Assembly (NCBI GenBank): GCA_003599595.1
Contig: QZIP01000022.1
Span: forward strand, 1-42,464
Length of the DNA: 42,464 nucleotides
Origin: Candidatus Parcubacteria bacterium
GTDB taxonomy: Bacteria; Patescibacteriota; Microgenomatia; Levybacterales; GWA1-39-11
Reading direction: 5' to 3'
Shown here: positions 22,763-30,391 of the stretch, one piece after another
Position numbering within the stretch: the stretch's first letter is position 1
Layout: each line of letters opens with the position of its first letter
Program-made: the position numbers and the translations under genes
The notes under the pieces: generated by a model
Told to the model about the DNA's origin: nothing
What the model saw: only the letters and a program-made list of their open reading frames with translations
Database searches by the model: none

Positions 22763-23437
22763 ATGAAACTATTGTTTATTGAAGATGATCAAGTATTGTT
22801 AAAAAACCTCAAGCAAATCCTTGAAAAAGAAGGTTTTGCAATTGATACGGCTCAATCTAAAAATGATGGTTTAGAAAAAACAGAAATCAATGAATATGAT
22901 TGTATAATTTTAGACATAAATCTTCCGGACGGAAATGGACTAAATCTGCTTCGTGACTTAAGAAATTCTGAAAATAAAACTCCAATTATTGTAGTAACAG
23001 CTCAAGGCCAAGTAGAAGATAGGATAAAAGGTCTTAATTTAGGAGCAGATGACTATGTTCCAAAACCCGTTGACTCAATTGAGCTCATAGCACGTATCAG
23101 AGCCATAATCAGAAGAAACACCTTCAATTCCCTACCCGTAATCAAGGTTGGAAACTTGATAGTAAAACCGTCAGAACATATTGCTTCTATAGGAAATCAC
23201 ACTCTTATTCTTACTGCCAAAGAATTTGCAGTGCTTGAATATCTAGCACAACACCACAGCCAAGCAATCACAAGATCTATGCTTATGGAACATGTGTGGG
23301 GAAGTGACTTTGAAACCTTCTCAAATGTTATAGATGTTTACATTAGGAACCTAAGAAGGAAAATAGAAAAACATACAAAGTGCAATATTATTAAAACAAT
23401 CAGGGGAAAAGGTTATATTTTAAAGAATGAAAAATAA
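22763..23437 (+). CDS. OmpR/PhoB-family response regulator
   Basis: 224 residues. The receiver domain has the acidic pocket Asp8-Asp9, phosphoacceptor Asp51 (IILDINLPDGNG), Thr79 and Lys101 (DDYVPKPV). The C-terminal winged helix (residues ~125-222) shows LTAKEFAVLEYLAQH, VWGSDFETFSNVIDVYIRNLRRKIE and the terminal IRGKGYIL. It is a DNA-binding transcription factor controlled by the histidine kinase whose gene overlaps its last 11 bases. The likely targets are the Cys-rich envelope operon just downstream and perhaps the copper cluster. Resemblance to CusR/CopR is general, so metal sensing is an inference. Confidence 0.95.
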   Translation: MKLLFIEDDQVLLKNLKQILEKEGFAIDTAQSKNDGLEKTEINEYDCIILDINLPDGNGLNLLRDLRNSENKTPIIVVTAQGQVEDRIKGLNLGADDYVPKPVDSIELIARIRAIIRRNTFNSLPVIKVGNLIVKPSEHIASIGNHTLILTAKEFAVLEYLAQHHSQAITRSMLMEHVWGSDFETFSNVIDVYIRNLRRKIEKHTKCNIIKTIRGKGYILKNEK

Positions 23438-24788
23438 ACTATTACAGAAAACAACCAATACATTAAGGGGTCGCCTTTCCTTATGGTATATATTGTCTGT
23501 TAGCTTAATCATTTTACTATCTTTAACAGCCGTAAGCACTTTATTTTGGATAACACTACAAGATCAAATAGATCATCATGTTCACACCGTAGTAAATGAG
23601 GCCAAACAAATTGTAGAAAATTATCAGGGTAAAGAACGTGATGAATTGATCAAAAATTTTGTAACCGTCAGAGGAATGACAGTTGTCGTACTATCTCCCG
23701 ATGGATCTGCCATACTTGAAACCAACAGCCCGGATATTGCCTCTGTTACAGAACATCAACTACAAAAAATCCTCACACTTAGAAGTTTATATGAATCCAC
23801 TCCCGCACACTTCACAGAAAACAATATACGCTTTGCCGCTCTTCCCGCTAAGATCAATGCCGGAAAAGGAATCGTTGCCGTAGGTTATTCTACACAAATA
23901 CTTTACGCTACGTTCTATAAGTTAATTAGCATTATAATTGCAGTAGCAGTGTTTTTGATCATTCCCATTACTGTTATAGGTTATAAGTTTCTTAAAAAAC
24001 AATTGCTTCCACTAGAAAACATTGCAAACCAGGCAAGATTAGTATCCGGAACCTCATCTCTTTCTAAACGGATAAATATAACTTCTCCCACAGAAGAACT
24101 TAAAACAATCCAAGAGGCGCTAAACACTATGCTCACAAAACTTGAAGAGATTTTTAAAAGTGAAAGGGAATTCTTCTCAGATGCAGCCCACACTCTAAAA
24201 ACCCCTCTAGCAATACTTAAATCTCAAATTGAAAATTCAAATCTAATACAAGGAAAGCGGGAGGAAATGCTAAAAACCATAGACAACGCAAATGAAACCG
24301 CCCAAGACTTAATACTGTTATCAAAAATCAACAATAAACCCCAAAAACTGGAAACGGTCTCTCTCACAAATCTTATAACTGACCTTTCGGAACTGGCTGA
24401 AACATTAGGAGAAAACAAAAAATTAAATATCTCAAAGGACATTGAAACCAATATATTACTTAAAGCAGATAAAAGATTGTTGCAGCGCGCCCTAAGCAAT
24501 ATTATATTCAACTCAATTATCTACAATAAAGAATTTGGAAATGTTCATATAGGATTGGGAAAACAAAAAAATAAGATTATTGTCATAGTCAAAGATACTG
24601 GCATAGGAATAACAAAACATGACCTTCCTTTAGTATTTTCACGCTTTTTTAGAGGCTCCAACAACATAGACAAGGGATCAGGATTAGGCCTTGCTATTTC
24701 AAAAGCCATTCTTGAATCGTTTGGTGCAAAAATAAATATCAGCTCATCCATCAACAAGGGCACAACAATCTCTATTATATTCTCATAA
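23427..24788 (+). CDS. HAMP-type sensor histidine kinase
   Basis: 453 residues. TM1 (~20-42), an extracytoplasmic sensor of ~120 residues, TM2 (~165-187), a HAMP linker (KKQLLPLENIANQARLVS), the DHp H-box FSDAAHTLKTPLAIL with His255, and an ATPase domain with an N-box (RALSNIIFNSIIYN), DTGIGI and GSGLGLAIS. The layout matches CusS/BaeS-type envelope sensors. It overlaps its cognate regulator by 11 bases. The sensor domain has no Cys and only a few His (for example HHVHTVVNE right after TM1), which could bind metal. Signal not determinable from sequence. Confidence 0.94.
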   Translation: MKNKLLQKTTNTLRGRLSLWYILSVSLIILLSLTAVSTLFWITLQDQIDHHVHTVVNEAKQIVENYQGKERDELIKNFVTVRGMTVVVLSPDGSAILETNSPDIASVTEHQLQKILTLRSLYESTPAHFTENNIRFAALPAKINAGKGIVAVGYSTQILYATFYKLISIIIAVAVFLIIPITVIGYKFLKKQLLPLENIANQARLVSGTSSLSKRINITSPTEELKTIQEALNTMLTKLEEIFKSEREFFSDAAHTLKTPLAILKSQIENSNLIQGKREEMLKTIDNANETAQDLILLSKINNKPQKLETVSLTNLITDLSELAETLGENKKLNISKDIETNILLKADKRLLQRALSNIIFNSIIYNKEFGNVHIGLGKQKNKIIVIVKDTGIGITKHDLPLVFSRFFRGSNNIDKGSGLGLAISKAILESFGAKINISSSINKGTTISIIFS

Positions 24789-24842
24789 AATTTCATCTTC
24801 TTTTCATCTTTACTTTGATAAATTTTAAATACATTTAAAACC

Positions 24843-25898
24843 ATGAAACGCAAAACAGCTGACATCACTGAAAATATTGAAGCATCAGATGAATTTAATT
24901 CAGAGGAGATAAAAAGTCTTCCCGGAGAAAACCAACCAAATCTAATAAATAAAATTTTCCAGCAAATGGACAAAACAGACTTTTGGAAAACAACAGCCGC
25001 ACTTTTATTTATAATTATTATATTAACTCAAATTTTTGAGATATCTATTGCCCCAAAGGCTCCATTTCTCAAAAAATTATTAACCAAAGAAGCAACCTTG
25101 GCAACTCAAACATCTACTGAAACCACAGCCAAAATAGACACCGCTTCCATTGCACAAGCAGTCTTACCTGAAAAAGGTATCACCCTACCAATCACCTGGG
25201 GAGATTTAGGCAAAAGGATGATTAATGATGGAGTTATAGATGAGCAAAAATTTAGAGCCTTATTTGAAAACGGTCTAACAGACACTGAAGAACAAATGCT
25301 AACCGGCAAAATGAATCAACCCATTATTATGAATCAGCAAAACAGCCGCTACCTGCTGGATCTTTTATGGGCTTTTGGTCTTGCAAACAAAAATGATATA
25401 TTAGACAACGGGGAAATGACAGATGAAAAATATGGAGGAGCTGGAAACTTTGCCTCAACCGGCGGCTGGACTCTGGCAAAAGGTGCAGGATTTGATCATT
25501 ACAGCAAGCACGCTTATCTCTCTTTAACAACTGAAGAACAAGCATTAGTAGACAAAGTATCTAAAGGAATCTATAGACCTTGCTGCGGCAACTCAACTCA
25601 CTTCCCCGATTGTAATCACGGTATGGCAATGCTTGGACTACTGGAGCTTATGGCCGCAAATGGTGCAGATGAACAAGAAATGTATAAAGTAGCGCTAACA
25701 GTCAACTCTTTCTGGTTTCCTCAAACATACATTGACCTAGCTACATACTTTAAAGAACAGGGAAAAGAGTGGAATGAAGTAGATGCCAAAACAGTATTGG
25801 GCAAAGAATACTCAAGTGCACAAGGATATCAGCAAACCCGTCAACAAATCAAAAGTCTTCCCAAACCTCAACAGGGCGGCGGCGGGTGCGGAGCCTAA
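24843..25898 (+). CDS. Membrane-anchored Cys-rich hypothetical protein
   Basis: 351 residues. A cytoplasmic N-terminal ~45 residues, one membrane segment (~49-69), then a long extracytoplasmic domain. Distinct features are RPCCGNSTHFPDCNHGMAML (~246-265), with a CC pair, a third Cys and two His, and the C-terminal QQGGGGCGA. The CC/His cluster could bind copper or another soft metal, or act in thiol exchange. No family recognised. It is the first gene of a five-gene run with gaps of 3, 49, 15 and 4 bases, all with CC or CxC motifs, so it probably works with the DUF1573 proteins and the CcdA-like protein. Confidence 0.78.
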   Translation: MKRKTADITENIEASDEFNSEEIKSLPGENQPNLINKIFQQMDKTDFWKTTAALLFIIIILTQIFEISIAPKAPFLKKLLTKEATLATQTSTETTAKIDTASIAQAVLPEKGITLPITWGDLGKRMINDGVIDEQKFRALFENGLTDTEEQMLTGKMNQPIIMNQQNSRYLLDLLWAFGLANKNDILDNGEMTDEKYGGAGNFASTGGWTLAKGAGFDHYSKHAYLSLTTEEQALVDKVSKGIYRPCCGNSTHFPDCNHGMAMLGLLELMAANGADEQEMYKVALTVNSFWFPQTYIDLATYFKEQGKEWNEVDAKTVLGKEYSSAQGYQQTRQQIKSLPKPQQGGGGCGA

Positions 25899-25901
25899 AA
25901 A

Positions 25902-26696
25902 ATGAAAATATTAATTCCTGTATCATCAACAAAGCTATTCTGGCAAATTGCAACCATTATTGGTTTGGTGATTGTTTTTTCAAGTCCTATAAATGCCGCC
26001 CTGCAAAATCTAGGCATAAAACAGGAAGTAAAAATACCTGCAGTAATTGAAAAAGCCAAGGCAAATGAAATCTACCCTATGTTTACCTGTCCCTGTTGTG
26101 GAGAACCCTTAAACAAAGAAGAACCCTGCTGCGGATCCATGACGCAAATGATTGATTTTATAGACCAGAAAATCTATACTGGCGCAAGTAAAGATGAAGT
26201 TATATTTGCAACCGCTCAAGAATTTGGAATTGAAAGACTGGCAAATGAATCAGACAGGGATAATCTACGTGCAAAATTACTAGCAAATGCACCAAAAAAT
26301 GCTCCCAAAATCAGTATTCCCGAACTTAAAAAAGATCTGGGAATAGTAAGCATAGCAAAAGGAACAGTATCTACAGAATTTACTATTAAAAATGAAGGGA
26401 AATCAAATCTCACAGTCAACAAACTCTCATCTTCCTGCGGATGTACATCTGCCAGCCTTACTTATAAAAATATTGAGGGGCCCAGATTTTATATGGCAGG
26501 ACACGGTTTCCCTGAAAATGATCCTAATTGGAAAGCAGAAATTGCTCCTGGAGACACTGCCAAAATAAAAATATATTATGACCCAACCGTTCACACAGAT
26601 TTAATTGGACCAGTTACTAGAACCATATCTATTCACTCAAATGACCCAGTAGAATTTGAAACCAAACTAACAATAACTTTGGACCAGCAAAATTAA
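25902..26696 (+). CDS. CcmH-like CxC/CC segment fused to DUF1573
   Basis: 264 residues. Signal anchor (~12-32), then MFTCPCCGEPLNKEEPCCGSM (Cys 63, 65, 66, 76, 77) followed by a helical IYTGASKDEVIFATAQEFGIERL. That layout recalls the CcmH/CycL thiol-redox domain of cytochrome c maturation. Residues ~140-264 form a DUF1573 immunoglobulin-like domain with SSCGCTSA (~178-184) and DPVEFETKLTIT. DUF1573 domains are extracytoplasmic, with a conserved CGC of unknown role. It is 3 bases from the preceding gene. A thiol or metal relay outside the membrane is plausible but unproven. Confidence 0.82.
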   Translation: MKILIPVSSTKLFWQIATIIGLVIVFSSPINAALQNLGIKQEVKIPAVIEKAKANEIYPMFTCPCCGEPLNKEEPCCGSMTQMIDFIDQKIYTGASKDEVIFATAQEFGIERLANESDRDNLRAKLLANAPKNAPKISIPELKKDLGIVSIAKGTVSTEFTIKNEGKSNLTVNKLSSSCGCTSASLTYKNIEGPRFYMAGHGFPENDPNWKAEIAPGDTAKIKIYYDPTVHTDLIGPVTRTISIHSNDPVEFETKLTITLDQQN

Positions 26697-26745
26697 GCAA
26701 GATTAGGTATAATATTAACAAAAGTATTTTATTTTTGTTCTAATT

Positions 26746-27291
26746 ATGGATAAAAGCTGCTGCAACACAATGAACAACAAAGATCAAAAGAAGAGTAAAA
26801 TAGACCCATTTTTGGCAGGGATTATTATTATCACCGTATTTTTGCTTGGTGCGGCTGTCTATTTTGGCACACAAATGGGAACAACCACTACAGTCACAAC
26901 AGACAACCAAGTACAAATAGCCGTAGATTCTTACAGGCACAACTGGGAAACCATTGACTATGATAACGGAATGGCTACCAAAGAATTCAGCATCAAAAAC
27001 ACGGGAAAATCACCTCTTAAGATATATAATGTTATAACATCTTGTATGTGCACCACTGCGCAGCTCAAAACATCCGGTATCACATCAGAAAAATTTGGAA
27101 TGCATGAAAAATCAGCCGGTGTTTTTGAAATAAAACCAGGACAAACAGCAAAACTTATGATTGAATTTGATCCTGCCTTTCACGGACCAAGCGGTGTGGG
27201 ACCGGTAACAAGAATCATAACCATGGACACAAATGACCCCCAAAACCCCAAGCTCTCTTTTGAACTTATTGGAAATGTAGTCAAAAAATAA
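26746..27291 (+). CDS. Membrane-anchored DUF1573 protein
   Basis: 181 residues. A cytoplasmic N-terminus with CC at positions 5-6 (DKSCCNTMNN), one membrane segment (~22-41), and an external DUF1573 domain: KEFSIKNTGKSPLKIYNVITSCMCTTAQL, with CMC at ~100-102 in place of the usual CGC, ending PGQTAKLMIEFDPAFHG...VTRIITMDTNDPQ. It is the second of three DUF1573 paralogues in the operon. The Gly-to-Met change between the two Cys adds a thioether, which would suit copper(I) binding; that is speculation from one residue. Confidence 0.85.
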   Translation: MDKSCCNTMNNKDQKKSKIDPFLAGIIIITVFLLGAAVYFGTQMGTTTTVTTDNQVQIAVDSYRHNWETIDYDNGMATKEFSIKNTGKSPLKIYNVITSCMCTTAQLKTSGITSEKFGMHEKSAGVFEIKPGQTAKLMIEFDPAFHGPSGVGPVTRIITMDTNDPQNPKLSFELIGNVVKK

Positions 27292-27306
27292 TTAAACTTT
27301 CAAGAA

Positions 27307-28059
27307 ATGAATAAGAATTTTGCAGTCATAGGAGCAATCACAATAATTACGGGTATTGGACTTTCAATTTATCAAAAGCAAAATCCTTCAAATAATAACT
27401 CAATCAATACAAGTCAATATGAAAAGAATAATGTAGTAAAAGTTATTTCAGCTCAAGAATTTGCAAAATTAGTCAAAACTAAAAATACTTTTCTCCTAGA
27501 CGTTCATACACCAGAGCAAACACATATTCCAGATACTGATGCATTTATACCCTTTGACAAAATTAAAGAAAATACAGACAAGCTACCGCAAGATTTATCA
27601 ACTCCAATTCTAATTTACTGCAGATCAGGAGGAATGAGCCAACAGGCATCCAAAGAAATCGCCTCCTTAGGTTACACAAATATATATGAATTAGAAGGCG
27701 GAAGTGATGTATACAAAGAGAGCAACGTAAACGTTTCCCTAACCCCAAACACAAAAAACCTTGGAACAGTAACATATGGAGACATAGCTACCACAACCTT
27801 TACTTTTACCAATTATTCGCCAATGCCCGTTAAAATCACCAGAATTTCAACTTCTTGTGGCTGTACAAAGGCAAGTGTAAAAAAGGAGAAACTTGAAGCA
27901 TATGAAAGCACAATAATTAACGTTTCTTTTGATCCCGCAGTTCACAAAGATGATACTGATTTAGGAGAACTTACCCGCACAATATATATTGAAACAGATA
28001 ATCCGAATTTCCCCAGTCTAGAAAGTTCATTTACTGCAACGGTAATCAAAGAAAAATAA
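27307..28059 (+). CDS. Rhodanese-DUF1573 fusion, membrane anchored
   Basis: 250 residues. N-terminal membrane segment (~5-22), rhodanese domain (~45-138) with active-site loop YCRSGGMS (Cys105) and the closing GYTNIYELEGG, then a DUF1573 domain with TSCGCTKAS (~183-189). Rhodaneses move sulfane sulfur or act as thiol-binding domains; the anchor puts this one outside the membrane. The fusion links sulfur or thiol chemistry to DUF1573 in one protein and lies 4 bases upstream of the CcdA-like gene, supporting an external redox role driven by CcdA. Exact chemistry unknown. Confidence 0.87.
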   Translation: MNKNFAVIGAITIITGIGLSIYQKQNPSNNNSINTSQYEKNNVVKVISAQEFAKLVKTKNTFLLDVHTPEQTHIPDTDAFIPFDKIKENTDKLPQDLSTPILIYCRSGGMSQQASKEIASLGYTNIYELEGGSDVYKESNVNVSLTPNTKNLGTVTYGDIATTTFTFTNYSPMPVKITRISTSCGCTKASVKKEKLEAYESTIINVSFDPAVHKDDTDLGELTRTIYIETDNPNFPSLESSFTATVIKEK

Positions 28060-28063
28060 GTTT

Positions 28064-28906
28064 ATGGAAGCATTGTTTCAATTATCACTTTTAGCATCAT
28101 TTATAGCAGGAATGGTTGCGCTTTTTGCTCCCTGCTGTATTACCTTCCTTCTGCCTGCATATTTTGCAAATGTCTTCAAGGAAAAAAAGCAGGTAGTCCT
28201 TATGACATTCATCTATTCTCTTGGAATCTTTACTGTTATGCTCCCTGTAGTTCTTGGAGCCCGTGCTCTAAGTCAATTATTCTATAGCCTTCATGATCAA
28301 ACTTATATAATTGGAGGATTATTTTTAATATTTGTTGGCTTTTCGGCATTGCTTGGCTTCAAACTGCCAATGCCCCGTTTCAAATTCACCAAAAAGGCAG
28401 ATGACCCACTATCTACATATATTCTTGGAATTATTTCAGGCATCACCAGCGCCTGCTGTGCACCGGTTCTTGTAGGAGTTCTTGCACTATCATCATTAAG
28501 TCCTACTATAGCTCAATCACTCCTAGTTGGCTTCTTCTACGTATTGGGAATGGTAGCGCCTCTTTATCTGGCAAGCTTGCTTATAGACAAACGCAACATA
28601 CTGGAAAAACCTTTATTCAGAAAGCCTTTCAGGGAAATCACCATAGGAAATAGAACCAATATGGTTACCATATCAAATCTTATATCTTTTGCTATGTTTG
28701 TAACCATAGGACTTTTAACTATCTTTCTCTCTTTGTCAGGAAAACTGGCAATGGATACGGGTGAACAAAACGTTACACAAACAATTCAATCAGTTGCAAT
28801 CTCAACAACATCATTTGTACAAAACATCCCAGGCCTAGACTACATTTTTCTAGCCTTTGCTTTCTGGCTTCTTTACAAACTTGTAAAATACATTCAAAAA
28901 AATTAA
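28064..28906 (+). CDS. CcdA/DsbD-like thiol-disulfide membrane transporter with CC motifs
   Basis: 280 residues with about seven membrane segments. The CcdA core carries reductant across the membrane using a Cys in TM1 and another in TM4. Here both sites are Cys pairs: FAPCCITFLLP (Cys24-25) and TSACCAPVLVG (Cys131-132), with the usual Pro on the proper side. The operon upstream supplies likely external partners (CcmH-like and DUF1573 proteins, rhodanese). It probably imports electrons to keep these thiols reduced. A heme-maturation role cannot be tested here because no cytochrome gene is present in the window. Confidence 0.88.
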   Translation: MEALFQLSLLASFIAGMVALFAPCCITFLLPAYFANVFKEKKQVVLMTFIYSLGIFTVMLPVVLGARALSQLFYSLHDQTYIIGGLFLIFVGFSALLGFKLPMPRFKFTKKADDPLSTYILGIISGITSACCAPVLVGVLALSSLSPTIAQSLLVGFFYVLGMVAPLYLASLLIDKRNILEKPLFRKPFREITIGNRTNMVTISNLISFAMFVTIGLLTIFLSLSGKLAMDTGEQNVTQTIQSVAISTTSFVQNIPGLDYIFLAFAFWLLYKLVKYIQKN

Positions 28907-29049
28907 TCTTTCTCAAAAAAAGCAGGGAAAAAATAATGTAGCGGGCCCAGAAAACTTTTTTATTTTTTCCTCACGCCTATACTTGAAAAAAAATAACATC
29001 TCTTAAGCAATCAGTTGTTAAAAATACAGCAATCACCAACAATCACTTA

Positions 29050-29322
29050 TTACTTTTTCTTCTTCCCCATAACATCCCATGACCATCCCAACAACCAACC
29101 AGTACCCCATGCGGCTGCAACAGCTGTGACTCCTCCCAAGAAAAAGTTGTCAAAAGATAAGCCCCAATTTCCCATCGTGTTTGAAAGCATCATTCCATGC
29201 ATCCACCACCTTGTCACTTGTAAAGAGAAGACAGGAAACATCCACACCACAGCACTGCATAGTACCCAGAGGATAACCATAGCCAAAGCAAAAACATTGG
29301 CTAATCTCATTGTGTTTGACAT
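29050..29322 (-). CDS. DUF5676 two-pass membrane protein
   Basis: 90 residues. ATG 29322 is chosen because AAAGGGGGTG lies just upstream; the ORF-track start is a GTG inside that Shine-Dalgarno region. The sequence reads MRLANVFALAMVILWVLCSAVVWMFP...VTRWWMHGMM, then WGLSFDNFFLGGVTAVAAAWGTGWLLGWSWD, typical of DUF5676, a family often found beside copper P-type ATPases. A Met-rich loop (MHGMMLSNTM) could hold copper. It is the distal gene of the minus-strand copper cluster. Confidence 0.85.
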   Translation of the reverse strand: MSNTMRLANVFALAMVILWVLCSAVVWMFPVFSLQVTRWWMHGMMLSNTMGNWGLSFDNFFLGGVTAVAAAWGTGWLLGWSWDVMGKKKK

Positions 29323-29382
29323 AATTCTCACCCCCTTTCCCTGCCTATATATTCCTGAAACCCGCTACAAAGCCCACAGCAC

Positions 29383-29832
29383 CTATAACTGCCAAATAAA
29401 AGCCTCTGATTTATTATCAACACCATTAAGTGTTAATATCAAGCTTTTTGGCATCTTGGAAAGAGAAGGAAATATAAGCTCGCCCTTAATATGATGACCA
29501 CCCCCACTTCCCGTCCAGCTCTGTGCCTTATATGAATTACCCCTGTCATCAGTCAAAGTTGCTATTTTTAAAAAATCGTAATCTAAATCCACAGAATGAT
29601 TATCCATTACAAGAGAAAAAGTAATATTCTTGCCAACGGCTACTGAAACTGGTACAACCTCAATCTCTATCTCTCCCACCGTTTTTACCTGAGGAGACAA
29701 AGCTCCTAATTGTTCAGATGAAGCTTGATTAAGATTTTGAGCTTGAAGCGGTTGTGCTGGCTTAAATACCAAACCAGATATTATTATTCCACCTAAAATC
29801 AGCAAAATTACAAAAAAAAGTTTTGCACTCAT
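29383..29832 (-). CDS. Secreted or anchored beta-rich protein in the copper cluster
   Basis: 149 residues with an N-terminal signal or anchor (FFVILLILGGIIISGLVF, ~6-23). The rest looks like a small immunoglobulin-type fold (VKTVGEIEIEVVPVSV, KNITFSLVMDNHSVDLDYDFL, SLILTLNGVDN), with GSGGGHHIKG as a possible metal loop. No family recognised. Its ATG overlaps the stop of the upstream membrane gene by 4 bases, which indicates coupling. The context suggests an extracytoplasmic metal-binding or accessory role. Confidence 0.75.
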   Translation of the reverse strand: MSAKLFFVILLILGGIIISGLVFKPAQPLQAQNLNQASSEQLGALSPQVKTVGEIEIEVVPVSVAVGKNITFSLVMDNHSVDLDYDFLKIATLTDDRGNSYKAQSWTGSGGGHHIKGELIFPSLSKMPKSLILTLNGVDNKSEAFIWQL

Positions 29833-30347
29833 ACAGCACTCCTTATTTTATCAGTAATAAAGCTTACAATAGTTTCAGTTTTTGGCTTGCCTGAAATAAA
29901 CCAGGTCATCATAACAATTCCCAAAAAATTAGTCACTACTCCGAAAATGAGCAATTGTTCCTGATATTCACTTAAAAACAGAGTAGCAGCAGATACTCCT
30001 AAGATTGGCAATATATCTACCGCATGATGTGCACAGCAAGCAACCATCGCCACCCCAGACACTGCAGTTCCTGTTCCGGCCGCAAATCCAGCATCCCCTA
30101 TGTCCTTTGCGCCAAGACAAAAACCGTTTCTCATCAACCAAAACAAACCTGTTTGAATACCAAAACCTATTATAAGAAAACTCATCCATGGCTGAAATAG
30201 TTGAAACTGATTAAATGGGTGTAGTAAATCCCGGGTAACGGCAAAAAGAAGAAGAAAATAAAAAGAACTTAACCCAAATACTCCTATCAAAAATCCCTTA
30301 GAAAAAATTGGAAACCAAAATGTTTTATGCATACGCGCGCTAACCAT
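29829..30347 (-). CDS. Membrane protein with CCAHH motif in the copper cluster
   Basis: 172 residues, about four membrane segments, no recognised family name. Conserved-looking features include FCLGAKDIGDAGFAAGTGTAVSG followed by MVACCAHHAVDILPILG, a CC-x-HH cluster in or next to a membrane segment that looks suited to copper. The start may be ATG 30347 or the downstream ATG 30332 (MHKTFW). It overlaps the next gene by 4 bases and lies 44 bases after the copper ATPase on the same strand, so it is probably part of the same message. Confidence 0.75.
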   Translation of the reverse strand: MVSARMHKTFWFPIFSKGFLIGVFGLSSFYFLLLFAVTRDLLHPFNQFQLFQPWMSFLIIGFGIQTGLFWLMRNGFCLGAKDIGDAGFAAGTGTAVSGVAMVACCAHHAVDILPILGVSAATLFLSEYQEQLLIFGVVTNFLGIVMMTWFISGKPKTETIVSFITDKIRSAV

Positions 30348-30391
30348 ATACCCTTAGAATACAAGAAACAACATGAAGTTAAAATGAAATA

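Noticed and set aside
29015-29494. 159-codon plus-strand ORF
   Set aside because: Shadow of DUF5676 and its neighbour on the minus strand, both of which have family-like or membrane-protein character.
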